Positions 24,973 to 34,193 of a stretch of 56,596 bases of DNA are shown here, one piece after another. The notes beneath the pieces are model-generated. The model saw only the letters and a list, made by a program, of their open reading frames with translations, searched no databases and had not been told where the DNA came from. The stretch is from contig DATAOB010000013.1 in assembly GCA_036265935.1 (NCBI GenBank), positions 1 through 56,596 of the forward strand. The letters run 5' to 3'. The translations under genes and the position numbers were made by a program. The DNA is from JAFASC01 sp036265935 (GTDB lineage: Bacteria > Pseudomonadota > Alphaproteobacteria > Rhizobiales > Beijerinckiaceae). Every line of letters begins with the position of its first letter. Within the stretch, counting starts at the first letter, position 1.

Positions 24973-27900
24973 TCACTTCGCTTCTTGCACGACGAGCGTG
25001 CCGTAGCCGGTGCGGCCAAAGCGATCTGGCCGGTACATGTCCTCGACCGAGGCCGGCGGCAGCAGGTAGCGCCCCGGCGTCACCGCGCGCACGATATAGG
25101 CGATCGAAAATGTCGCCTTGTCCTTTCCGTCGCGGTTGAACGTCGCGACATAGCGATCGTCGCGCGCTTCCGTATGCGTCGGCTCGACGTCGCGTTTGAG
25201 CCACGAAAGTCCATCGGTCGAGCCGCCGTCGAACAGATTCCGATTATCGATCTCGAGCCCGGCTGGCAGATGATCGACGAGAAGCAGTCGCGCATAAGCC
25301 GCCTCGCTCTCCGTCACTTTCACGACGACGACGAGCCTGTCGTTCTGCTTGATATTCGCCGGATCGACTTTGCTCCCGTCGAACTTGTAATAAGTGCGCT
25401 CGATATCATAGCCGCGGCTCGCCGCCGGCTCATGCGTCGCCGGGCGCCCAAGCGCGGTCAGCGCGACGCGCACCGCCGTCTGGCCGTTGTTCATGATGAC
25501 GACATCGCGCTGATCGAGCGCCGCACTCTTCCAGGCGCGATAGAACGCGCCTGATTGCGGCTGGCCGTCGACGGAGAGCGAGATCGCCTGCGCATCTCTG
25601 GTCAACGCTTCGGCGGCGAGCACCATCCAGGCATTTTCCTGCGTGCTTGTATATGTCGTTGCGGCGCGCTCGCTCTCGACAACGAGCCCGGCGAGCTGGA
25701 TGTCGTTGCGCGTGCCGCCCGACTCCGCTGCGAGCGCCAGAAGTCCCGCACCGTCACGCAGGCGCGAACCGTAATCGGCACGCGAGAAGCGGCTGCTGCG
25801 CTGTGCATCAAGCCGTTTCGCCGCGGAGTCGAACACCCGCTCGGCGCGGGCTTTGTCGCCGAGCATCGCCAGAGCGGCGGCGAGCTGCGCCCGCGCCAAA
25901 GGCGAATCGAAGCTGTTGAGCTTGGTGTCGGCGAGATAGCGCAGATCGCCCATCACCGGGCGGCCGTTGCGCGCCAGCACATAGATCGCATAGGCGAGCG
26001 CGGAGGAATCCGTGTCTTTCGCGTCGGCGGAATTGGCAACCGCATTGCGCAGCCGCTCCAGTGCCTGATCGAAAGCTTTCTGCGGGACGGCAAAACCCTC
26101 CTCGCGTGCGCGGGTGAGGAAATCCGTCACGAACACATTGAGCCACGTGTCATCGCTCGCACTCGCCGACCATAGGCCGAAGGCGCCCGTGGAATCCTGG
26201 CGCGCCAGCACTTTGTCGATCGAATCGCGGATGCGATCGGGAACGTCGCTGTCGAGCGCCAGCCGCTCGGCCGAGGCGAGCTTGTTGACATAAAGCAGCG
26301 GCAGCGCGCGGCTGACGATCTGCTCGGAGCAGCCATAGGGGTAGCGGTCGAGCGCCTGCAGAAGCGCAGGCACATCGATCGCGCCGACCGGCGATACTGA
26401 GACGGAAACCCTGCCGGTCGCCGGCAGGAAATCGGCGAGGAGATCGCGCGAGATCGTCAAGCTCGCGCCGGGCGCAAGCGATTGCACGCTGCGGCGCGTG
26501 AACTCGCCCGTGCCGGCGTCGACATTCAATGCGAGCGACTGCTTCACGTCGAGATCGGGGCCGGTCAGATGCACGTCGACATCGGCTCGGCCGATGCCCG
26601 TCGCAGTCACGGGAATCGTCAGCGCCCTGCGGGCGCCGGCATCGAGCGCAAAAGACTTCGTCAGCGCGTCGGCTTCGGCCGAAACCGGGCCGTGCAGATC
26701 AAGAGCGACGGCATAGCGCCCGCTTTTTCCCTCGACATTGTCGATCTGCAGGTGGAAGCGCGACTGATCGCCAAGCGACAGAAAACGCGGCAGCGTCGCC
26801 TGCGCAACGACCGCATCGCGGATGACCACGTCCTGCTCTGCATGGCCGACCTTCTGCTTCGACCAGGCGTTCGCCATCACGCGCACGGAGCCGTTGAAGG
26901 CGGGAATGTCGAATGAGATATTCGCCTTGCCGTCGGCGCCGACTTTGACGACGCCGGAATAACGAGCCAGCGGTTCCTGCGTCGGCTTTTCGGCACCGAG
27001 ATCGGCGCCGACATCGCCGCCGGAGCGGATCATGCCGCGTACGCCCTGCATGCCGTCGATCAGATAGCCGTAGAGATCGCGGACTTCGCTTGCGAGCTGA
27101 CGCTGACCGAAAAAGTACTCGTTCGGATTCGGCGTCTCGTACTGCGTGAGATTGAGGATGCCGATATCGACCGCGGCGAGCGTGACGTAAGCTTCCTCAC
27201 CCGGCGCGAGGCCGGCGAGCTCGACTGGAATATTGAGCTTGCCGCGCGGCCGGATCTTTTCCGGCGCGCTTAGCTTGACCTCAAGCTTGTGCGCGGTCTC
27301 GTCGATGCCAAACCACGCGACACCGAGCGCACGGCCGGGCATGCGCTTTGCCGCAACATCGAGCGGACGATGCGCAAAGGCGACGGCATACGCGCCGGCG
27401 CCCCAGTTTGTACCGACGGGCATGCGGATTTCATTGTCGCCTTTCTTCAGATCACCGGTCGCGATCGCCTGCACGGAATCGCTGACGATCGCGACCGTCG
27501 CCTTGCCGTCGAAACGCGAGGCGATTTTCATCACCATGTTTTCGCCCGCGGCGTAATTCTCTTTATCGAGCGTCAGCTCGAGCAGGTCGGGCGTCTGTGC
27601 CGTAGCGCCGCCTGACCAGCCGACGTCGAACGTGATGCTCGTCGGCATGTCGTTCGCATCGTCCGAGCGCAGATCGAGACGATGCGTGCCCAATCCGACC
27701 GGCACCGAGATTTTCGCGGGATCGCCCAGGGCGATGTCGATCTTGCCGTCCGCGAGCCGGCGCGAGGATTTGACACGCTCGAAATTCCAGTACCCGTCGG
27801 CGCGATACCATTGGTAATCGTTGTTGATGCGGTAGAGCGACCACGACACGTTGCGCCTTGTCGTGCGCTGGCCATCGGGACCAACCGCGATCACGTCGAA

Positions 27901-30213
27901 CGTGGCGACAGAACCGTCGCTTAGATCGTCGCCAAAGTTTTTCTTCACGCCGATGATTCCTGCTTTGGGCAGGATCGGCAGGTGCACGGTGCGTTCGATC
28001 GCGCGTCCGCCGGTTTCGCCGGCGCGCAAGACGATCTCCGCTTCGAGCGGCTTCGGGGCGGTCACTTCCGGCAGCGGGACGCTGACTTTTGCCGCGCCTT
28101 TTGCATCGGTTGTGACTTTATCTTCGAGTTCGTTCTTCACCGTCTCGAACGACTCGTCGGTGAGCCCGGCTTCGTAGCCCTTCAGCGCCGGCAGACCGTT
28201 TTCATCGGCCGCTTTCACCAAAACATCGCCGGAAATTTCAAGATTGGCGCCGGGCGCGCCGTAGAGATAACGCACGTTAACGGCAAGCTCGACCGGCTGA
28301 CCCAAGCGCGCGACATTCGCCGCCGGCTTCAATGTCATATCGAGCCGCTCCGGCACGTAATCTTCAACGAGGAAGCTCGTCTCGCCGATGTTCGGACTCT
28401 TGGGATCGGCATAAGTTTCGATGCGCCATGTGCCGCTCGCCGCACCTGAAAGCAGCGCCAAGGAATAAGCGCGCCCGCCAAGTCCCTGATCGGCGACGCT
28501 GACGCGTTTATATTCGACGCCGTCGGGACGTTTGAACACGAGCGTCAGCGGCAAACCACTGACCGCGACACTTTTCGCATCGCGCAGTTCCGCTGTCACA
28601 TTCACCGTCTCGCCGGAGCGATAGACGCCGCGTTCGGCAAACACGAAAGCGTCGAGCGCGCGCGGCGCCTCGCGGCCCTTTACGCCCCGGTCGGAGAGAT
28701 CGAACGGCGTCTGCTGCAGATCGAGAAAGCCGTAATCGCCATCGGCCTTTGTGGCGACGAGCAGTCCAGGCGCGAGACTCGCAGTCCCGCGCGCAAGACC
28801 CGGATCGAACCGCACATGTCCGTCGGCTGGCGTCTTCACGCTCGCCAGAACCTCATTGTTCTTGGCAACGAGACGCAGTTCAACGCCTTCGACCGGCGCG
28901 GCGCTCGCAAGCGAACGCACCAGAACATGAATGCCGTCAGCCCCGGTGAATGTGGTCAACCCGAGGTCGGAAATCGTGAACCACTGCGTCGCTTTCTGAT
29001 CGCTGTCGTAGTCATAGGAATCGTCGCTCGGCACGAGCGGCTTCTGCTCGCCCGCGCGTGCGACCATCACGTACACACCTGGCTCGAGTTTGCCGACAGC
29101 CTCAAGCACCGGGAAGGCGGTCGTCACGTCCTTGTTGAGGTCGGTCGCGACGTCCATCGTGCCCGACCAAATCTTCGTTGCGTTCTCGTCGACATACTTG
29201 CGCAGACGATACGTGCCGAGCTGCGCCAGGAAATCGTCGGAATGCACGGTCGAAAGCAGATTGCGGTCGCCGACGCGCAGAATGTCGACGGCAATTTTGG
29301 TCGTGTTGATCGATACGACCGGAATGCCTTCCTGGCCGACGCGCGGCAGCACATAATTGCGGCCGGTGAAGCGCACCTGCGGCGAGCGGTCGCGCACATA
29401 GACGTGGTAATCGGCGGCCTTCAAGAGCGCTTCGTCAACCGCGGACGGCAGGCCTTGGCGCAGGATGATCGCGTAATGCTCGCCGTGCTTCAGCCCTTCG
29501 ACGCAGAGCTGCTGATCCTCGCTGGAGATCGCCGCGTTGGCGGTGCCGGAAACGGCGACGTAGGGCGCAAAATCCACGCGCCCGCGGGCCAGCGGTTCGG
29601 AGAATTGGAAGCAGGCGCGGGGCGAAGCCGATTCGTTATCGACTTTGTAATCGAGAATGCGGAAGCCGTGCTCCTCGCGCAGGCGCTGATAGGTGGCACG
29701 CACGCCCGGCACGTCGTTGCTGGCGAGACTGGCGCGATAAGCACTGAGCGCCGGCCGCCATTCCTCGCGCCGCGCATAGACATCGGCGAGAACCGCGAGT
29801 GCGGTCGCTTCATCCGGTTTTGTGTTGGCGCGCTGGTACGCGAGATATGCGGCAATCGCTGCCTGGCTCCTCAGCTGATATGTCGAGGACGAATTCGACG
29901 GAACTGCCAGCGCGGTGCGCGCATAAACCAGCCAATTGGCGGCATTCTTCGTATCCGGCGCGGCGATTTGCGACAGCGCGCGCAAGGCAGCGTTTGTGTC
30001 GTTACGCTGGGCTGCCGCGAGCACATCGCGGCGAATCTGGTCGAGTGGCTTTTGCGGCTGCGCGTCGGCGTCCTTGCGGACCTGCGCTTCGAGACGCACG
30101 GTATCGCTCGCCAATTGCTCGTTCGTGTACGTCTTCTGCTGCGCATACGCTGTGAACGATCCGGCGGAGAGAGCCAGGAGCAGCGGCAACAGGAGGCGAG
30201 CAAGGATGCGCAT
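24973..30213 (-). CDS. Alpha-2-macroglobulin family protein (YfhM-like)
   Basis: A 1746-residue periplasmic protease trap. The signal peptide (LLLPLLLALSAGSFTAYAQQ) has a signal-peptidase I site and no lipobox, so unlike E. coli YfhM it is not a lipoprotein. Tandem MG domains fill the first ~900 residues (e.g. FAERGVYRSGETVNVTAELR in MG2). The thioester site GCSEQ is intact near residue 1295 in RYPYGCSEQIVSRALPLL. It is followed by the alpha-helical thioester domain (STGAFGLWSASASDDTWLNV) and a C-terminal receptor-like domain. Bacterial A2Ms with CxEQ trap attacking proteases covalently and work with PbpC in wall repair. It sits upstream of pbpC on the same strand. Start ATG 30213. Confidence 0.95.
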   Translation of the reverse strand: MRILARLLLPLLLALSAGSFTAYAQQKTYTNEQLASDTVRLEAQVRKDADAQPQKPLDQIRRDVLAAAQRNDTNAALRALSQIAAPDTKNAANWLVYARTALAVPSNSSSTYQLRSQAAIAAYLAYQRANTKPDEATALAVLADVYARREEWRPALSAYRASLASNDVPGVRATYQRLREEHGFRILDYKVDNESASPRACFQFSEPLARGRVDFAPYVAVSGTANAAISSEDQQLCVEGLKHGEHYAIILRQGLPSAVDEALLKAADYHVYVRDRSPQVRFTGRNYVLPRVGQEGIPVVSINTTKIAVDILRVGDRNLLSTVHSDDFLAQLGTYRLRKYVDENATKIWSGTMDVATDLNKDVTTAFPVLEAVGKLEPGVYVMVARAGEQKPLVPSDDSYDYDSDQKATQWFTISDLGLTTFTGADGIHVLVRSLASAAPVEGVELRLVAKNNEVLASVKTPADGHVRFDPGLARGTASLAPGLLVATKADGDYGFLDLQQTPFDLSDRGVKGREAPRALDAFVFAERGVYRSGETVNVTAELRDAKSVAVSGLPLTLVFKRPDGVEYKRVSVADQGLGGRAYSLALLSGAASGTWRIETYADPKSPNIGETSFLVEDYVPERLDMTLKPAANVARLGQPVELAVNVRYLYGAPGANLEISGDVLVKAADENGLPALKGYEAGLTDESFETVKNELEDKVTTDAKGAAKVSVPLPEVTAPKPLEAEIVLRAGETGGRAIERTVHLPILPKAGIIGVKKNFGDDLSDGSVATFDVIAVGPDGQRTTRRNVSWSLYRINNDYQWYRADGYWNFERVKSSRRLADGKIDIALGDPAKISVPVGLGTHRLDLRSDDANDMPTSITFDVGWSGGATAQTPDLLELTLDKENYAAGENMVMKIASRFDGKATVAIVSDSVQAIATGDLKKGDNEIRMPVGTNWGAGAYAVAFAHRPLDVAAKRMPGRALGVAWFGIDETAHKLEVKLSAPEKIRPRGKLNIPVELAGLAPGEEAYVTLAAVDIGILNLTQYETPNPNEYFFGQRQLASEVRDLYGYLIDGMQGVRGMIRSGGDVGADLGAEKPTQEPLARYSGVVKVGADGKANISFDIPAFNGSVRVMANAWSKQKVGHAEQDVVIRDAVVAQATLPRFLSLGDQSRFHLQIDNVEGKSGRYAVALDLHGPVSAEADALTKSFALDAGARRALTIPVTATGIGRADVDVHLTGPDLDVKQSLALNVDAGTGEFTRRSVQSLAPGASLTISRDLLADFLPATGRVSVSVSPVGAIDVPALLQALDRYPYGCSEQIVSRALPLLYVNKLASAERLALDSDVPDRIRDSIDKVLARQDSTGAFGLWSASASDDTWLNVFVTDFLTRAREEGFAVPQKAFDQALERLRNAVANSADAKDTDSSALAYAIYVLARNGRPVMGDLRYLADTKLNSFDSPLARAQLAAALAMLGDKARAERVFDSAAKRLDAQRSSRFSRADYGSRLRDGAGLLALAAESGGTRNDIQLAGLVVESERAATTYTSTQENAWMVLAAEALTRDAQAISLSVDGQPQSGAFYRAWKSAALDQRDVVIMNNGQTAVRVALTALGRPATHEPAASRGYDIERTYYKFDGSKVDPANIKQNDRLVVVVKVTESEAAYARLLLVDHLPAGLEIDNRNLFDGGSTDGLSWLKRDVEPTHTEARDDRYVATFNRDGKDKATFSIAYIVRAVTPGRYLLPPASVEDMYRPDRFGRTGYGTLVVQEAK

Positions 30214-30436
30214 TTGTTACCCTCACGCGGCGCCGCGGGAGCGCTGGTTTCGTGTCTTGCAACAGCTTCGTCGAGTCTTGCGACGGGAATGTGTTTTGGC
30301 GCACAGCGCGAGGCCCTTCCTCCGCTCGGCCGTCCCGCCGGTCACCGGCGCGGCGCCCTAAACTCGCCAAGCTGGGTTGTTACATCCGGGGCTCCAGCGG
30401 GAGCCGGGCAGGCTGTCGCCGCATTAACGGAAGCAA

Positions 30437-31537
30437 ATGGCTGCCGACGTCCCGAGAAAGCCGAACCGCGACGCCGAAATCGCGGCGGTCGCGCTTGAGC
30501 CGCCGCGCCGACCGGTTTTCGTGCCTTGGGCCCGCGCGAGCGGGCCGGCCGAGGCGGTCGCCAAACGGCGCCGGCGCATTGCGCGGATCATCGGCGGCCT
30601 CGCGAGCCTCGCCATCTTCTGCCTTGCCTTGGTCGTGCTCGCACGCACGCTCTCGAGGATCAGCTTTGCCGATCTGCGCAGCGCCATCGCCGGCACGACC
30701 GCCGAGCAGATTGCGGCGGCCTGTCTCCTGACCTGCGTCTCCTATCTGGCGCTCACCGGTTATGATGCGGTGGCGCTGCGCCAGATCAAGGCGAAGGTGG
30801 CCTACCGGACGACGGCGCTCGCCTCGTTCACCAGCTACGCGATCTCCTTCACGCTCGGCTTCCCGCTGATCACCGGCGGCACCGTGCGCTACTGGCTCTA
30901 TTCGCGCGCGGGGTTGCGGGCGAGCGCGGTCGCGAGCCTCACGATCATCGCCGGGGTCACCTTCTGGCTCGGAATGGCGGTGGTGGTGGCGGTCGGCCTG
31001 ATTGTTCGGGCCGACGCGATCAGCCGGCTCGACCATCTCGCCCCGGCGCTCAACATGGCGCTTGGCTCCGCGCTCCTGGCTTCGCTTGCAGCCTACCTCG
31101 TATGGGTGTCCATCGCGCCGCGGCAGCCCAAAATCCAGGGGTTTCGGCTTGAACTGCCGGGCCTGAAGCTGACTGCCAGACAAGTTGTCCTTGGCCTCAC
31201 CGATCTCGCCGCAGCATCGGGCACATTGTTCGTATTACTCCCCGCCCATCACGGATTGGATTTCTTCACATTCGCCGCCGCATATTGCTTTGCGAGCATC
31301 CTCGGCATTGCGAGCCATGCCCCTGGCGGCATTGGTGTTTTCGAGGCGACCATGCTGAAAATCGTGCCGGCGCCGTCGGACGAAGCCTTGTTTGCTTCGC
31401 TGCTTCTCTTCCGCGTTATCTATTACGTGGTGCCGTTCGTGCTGGCGCTGGCGTTTTTGGGCGCCAACGAAAGCTTCCGCCGCTGGCAATCCTTACGCGA
31501 GGCGATGCTGCGGGGTCAGGAACGCGACCCCAACTGA
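30437..31537 (+). CDS. UPF0104/MprF-type membrane flippase domain protein
   Basis: A 366-residue inner-membrane protein with a basic 45-residue N-terminal tail and about eight transmembrane helices (e.g. ASLAIFCLALVVLARTL; SYAISFTLGFPLITGG; FVVPFVLAL-like segment near 340). The family marks GGTVRYWLYSRAGL and SHAPGGIGVFEATMLKIVP correspond to the lysylphosphatidylglycerol synthetase transmembrane domain (YbhN/MprF N-terminal part). No aminoacyltransferase domain is present, so lipid transport or flipping is the likely role. The 223-bp gap to the divergent macroglobulin gene shows nothing certain. Confidence 0.85.
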   Translation: MAADVPRKPNRDAEIAAVALEPPRRPVFVPWARASGPAEAVAKRRRRIARIIGGLASLAIFCLALVVLARTLSRISFADLRSAIAGTTAEQIAAACLLTCVSYLALTGYDAVALRQIKAKVAYRTTALASFTSYAISFTLGFPLITGGTVRYWLYSRAGLRASAVASLTIIAGVTFWLGMAVVVAVGLIVRADAISRLDHLAPALNMALGSALLASLAAYLVWVSIAPRQPKIQGFRLELPGLKLTARQVVLGLTDLAAASGTLFVLLPAHHGLDFFTFAAAYCFASILGIASHAPGGIGVFEATMLKIVPAPSDEALFASLLLFRVIYYVVPFVLALAFLGANESFRRWQSLREAMLRGQERDPN

Positions 31538-31557
31538 ACCCCCGCGCCGCCTTCCCC

Positions 31558-32172
31558 TCAATTGGCCTGCGCGAACCTCAGTCGGACCTCGCGGCCGGCC
31601 TCGGGTGGCGCTACCAGCCGCGTCTCGAACGTTACGCTTTCACCGCCACCGAGCTTCGGCTTTGGCGCCGCGGCGGTCCAGCGATAGAGCGGGCGCCCGT
31701 TCTCCTCCTCAACCACAACCTCAACCCGCGGCACCTGGGTCGGCGCGGAGCGCAGATTGGCGATCTCGCCTTAACCTTGAGCAGCCGCTGCCCGTTCTCG
31801 CCGGCGACCCGCGAGGTCACGCCGCGGAACTCCAGCCCGCGCACATTTCACCGGCATCCCCAGCGCGGCGTAAAGCGCGCCGCTCGCCGGCACGGCGCGG
31901 ACGATCTGCTCCTTCAAGCCAACCAACGACATCGAGCCGAGCACGATCGCAAACAGCGCCGCCAGGACCGGCGAGAACCACAGGAGCCCGTGTTCCGCAT
32001 CGCGGAAAGGCTCGTGGCGCGGCTGGCGCCAGCTTTCTCCCCATAATTCTTCGTAGGTCGGCTGCCGCGGGCGGCCGCTCACCGCCTCCGCCGACAATTC
32101 CATCGCGCGCCTGAGCTGATGCGCGCCAAGCCCGGAAGGAGCGGGCAAATCGAAGCCGGTAGTGGAACGCAT
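31558..32172 (-). pseudogene. Decayed zinc-ribbon (MJ0042-type) family protein
   Basis: The gene can be followed through three frames. From 32172: EELWGESWRQPRHEPFRDAE, a transmembrane helix (LLWFSPVLAALFAIVLGS), then ALYAALGMPVK. After a shift near 31843 (TGTG where three bases are expected): RGLEFRGVTSRVAGENGQRL. After a second shift near 31771 (one base missing in GTTAAGGCGAG): GEIANLRSAPTQVPRVEVVV...RPLYRWTAAAP to a stop at 31558. This matches the body of the zinc-ribbon protein normally divergent from ftsE in Rhizobiales. The N-terminal CxxC zinc-ribbon itself is absent. Two frameshifts plus the lost domain make a functional product unlikely. Confidence 0.75.
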
Positions 32173-32309
32173 GCGACGAACTCCGTTGAACTGTCCGCTC
32201 GCCGAGCAAGAGGAAGCCCGAGCGACAGGCGATTAGAGCCTTGTTAGGGTTAAGGCCGCGTAAAAAGCCCGATTCGGCCGCTAAACCCGCGGCGCGGCGG
32301 AGGTTCTCT

Positions 32310-32972
32310 TTGGTTCGTTTCGAAAATGTCGGCTTGCGCTACGGAATGGGCGACGAGATCCTCCACGATCTCACGTTCGACATCGAGCCGCAGAGTTTTC
32401 AGTTTCTGACCGGCCCATCCGGTGCCGGCAAGACGACGCTGCTAAAGCTCATCCTTCTGTCGCTGAAACCGACGCGCGGCCTGATCAGCCTGTTCGGCGA
32501 GGACGCAACGACGCTCGAGAAGGACGCAATCACCGGCCTCCGCCGTCGCATCGGCGTCGTCTTCCAGGACTTTCGCCTGCTCGATCATCTCACCACCTAC
32601 GAGAACGTCGCGCTGCCCTTGCGCGTGCAGGGGCGCGATGATTCCTCCTATCGCGGCGAGGTCGTCGAGCTGCTGCGGTGGGTGGGCCTCGGCGAGCGCA
32701 TGCACGTCCTGCCGCCGGTTTTATCCGGCGGCGAGAAGCAGCGCGCCGCCATCGCGCGGGCACTGATCGCGCGGCCGGAATTGCTGCTCGCCGACGAGCC
32801 GACCGGCAATGTCGATCCGACATTGGCGCGGCGGCTCTTGCGGCTCTTTGTCGAGCTCAACAAGTCCGGCACGTCGATCGTCATCGCCACGCACGATCTC
32901 GCACTGATGGATCAGTTCGAGGATGCGCGCCGGCTGGTCCTCGGCGACGGCCGCCTGCACATTTTCGATTGA
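32310..32972 (+). CDS. ftsE: Cell division ATP-binding protein FtsE
   Basis: A 220-residue ABC ATPase that pairs with FtsX to activate peptidoglycan hydrolases at the septum. Walker A GPSGAGKT is at 35-42, Q-loop in VVFQDFRLLDHLTTYENV, signature LSGGEKQRAAIARAL, Walker B LLLADEPTGNVDP and H-loop IATHDLALMDQF. TTG 32310 is the best start (MVRFENVGLRYGM): GGAGG lies 6 bases upstream and it matches the usual FtsE N-terminus. An in-frame TTG at 32241 would add 23 basic residues. It ends 5 bp before ftsX. Confidence 0.95.
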   Translation: MVRFENVGLRYGMGDEILHDLTFDIEPQSFQFLTGPSGAGKTTLLKLILLSLKPTRGLISLFGEDATTLEKDAITGLRRRIGVVFQDFRLLDHLTTYENVALPLRVQGRDDSSYRGEVVELLRWVGLGERMHVLPPVLSGGEKQRAAIARALIARPELLLADEPTGNVDPTLARRLLRLFVELNKSGTSIVIATHDLALMDQFEDARRLVLGDGRLHIFD

Positions 32973-32977
32973 CGCGC

Positions 32978-33988
32978 ATGAGCTCGCGGGGCGCCGTCAT
33001 GACGATCCTGATGTCGCAGAATGCGCGGCGAAATCGCCAGGCGGATTCGAGCGATGCCGACCGGCACGAAGCCGGCGCCGAGGCCGAGGCGCTGCGCCGT
33101 GAAATGCCGCTCGTCCCCGCCGCCTCGATCGCGGGGCGCGCGCTCGTCACCGTCATCGCCATCATGACGTTTCTCGCCTCGCTGTCGGCGGGAACGGCGA
33201 TCCTCATCACGCAGGCTTCGCGCGGCTGGCAAAATTCGGTGTCGCAGGAAGTGACGATCCAGGTGCGCCCCGTTGCCGGCCACGATCTCGATGCCGAGGC
33301 AAAAAAGGCCGCCGACATTGCCGCGCGCAGTTCGGGCGTCGGCGAGGTGCGCATGTTTTCCGCGGCGGAATCGGCGCGGCTGCTCGAGCCGTGGCTCGGC
33401 GGCGGGCTCGGTCTCGGCGAATTGCCGGTGCCGCGCATGATCGTGGTGAAAAAGAAGGATTCCGCTTTCGACGCGGACGCGTTGCGCAAGAGCTTGGCGA
33501 AGGACGTGCCCTCGGCGATTTTCGACGATCACAGCATGTGGCTGTCGCGTCTGACCGTCATGACGCGGACCGTCGTCGGCGCCTCGATTATTCTGTTCGG
33601 GCTTGTCTTGACGGCGATGTTGCTTGCGGTCGCCTTCGCCACACGCGGCGCCATGGCGGGAAACCGCGAGATCATCGATGTCCTGCATTTCGTCGGCGCC
33701 GAGGACAGGTTCATCGCGCGCGAATTCCAGCGGCATTTCCTGCGGCTGGGTTTGCGCGGCGGCTTGATCGGCGCAGGCTGCGCGTCACTCACCTTTTTCG
33801 TGCTCGGCTGGGCGACGCCGTATTGGACCGCGACGGCGAGCGGCGACCAGATCGACGCTTTGTTCGGCGGTTTCGCGCTGGGCTTGCCGGGCTATTTCGC
33901 CATTGCGGTGATCTGCATCGGGATTGCGCTTTTGACGGGGCTGATTTCGAGGACGATCGTGTTCCGGCATTTGCGGGAGCTGGGGTGA
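32978..33988 (+). CDS. ftsX: Cell division protein FtsX
   Basis: A 336-residue polytopic partner of FtsE. A cytoplasmic N-terminal tail of about 50 residues leads to TM1 (LVTVIAIMTFLASLSAGTAIL). A periplasmic loop of about 120 residues follows (SVSQEVTIQVRPV to the DDHSMWLSRL segment). Then come three C-terminal helices (IILFGLVLTAMLLAVAFATR; LIGAGCASLTFFVLGW; FAIAVICIGIALLTGLIS). The FtsX motif NREIIDVLHFVGAEDRFIA is intact. I chose ATG 32978, 5 bp after ftsE; ATG 32999 is possible. In related genomes ydcF and plsC follow directly, whereas here a 3.2-kb island intervenes. Confidence 0.93.
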   Translation: MSSRGAVMTILMSQNARRNRQADSSDADRHEAGAEAEALRREMPLVPAASIAGRALVTVIAIMTFLASLSAGTAILITQASRGWQNSVSQEVTIQVRPVAGHDLDAEAKKAADIAARSSGVGEVRMFSAAESARLLEPWLGGGLGLGELPVPRMIVVKKKDSAFDADALRKSLAKDVPSAIFDDHSMWLSRLTVMTRTVVGASIILFGLVLTAMLLAVAFATRGAMAGNREIIDVLHFVGAEDRFIAREFQRHFLRLGLRGGLIGAGCASLTFFVLGWATPYWTATASGDQIDALFGGFALGLPGYFAIAVICIGIALLTGLISRTIVFRHLRELG

Positions 33989-34193
33989 GGGGACTGGGGA
34001 GAGTTGAGACCGAAACTCATGTCATTGCGGGTTCGCTAGCGCAGGCATCTGCTGACATAGACAGTTGCAGATGATCGCATTTGCACGCACAATACAGCGG
34101 CCTGTTGGATCTGAGCACGCTCCGCTCTCGTGCTGTCTCGCGTGATTTCTTGTCGGCAGAGGTTTGAAGCAGTCAAAATCAAGGAGCGATCGT

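Noticed and set aside
24803..25204. N-terminal extension of PbpC by 134 residues
   Set aside because: It would translate repeat R2d and the antisense of the A2M 3' end. The membrane anchor starts right at ATG 24802.
34020..34060. Weak match to the GTCATTGCGAGC repeat after ftsX
   Set aside because: Only about 11 bases match and the second arm is missing, so it is not called as a repeat copy.
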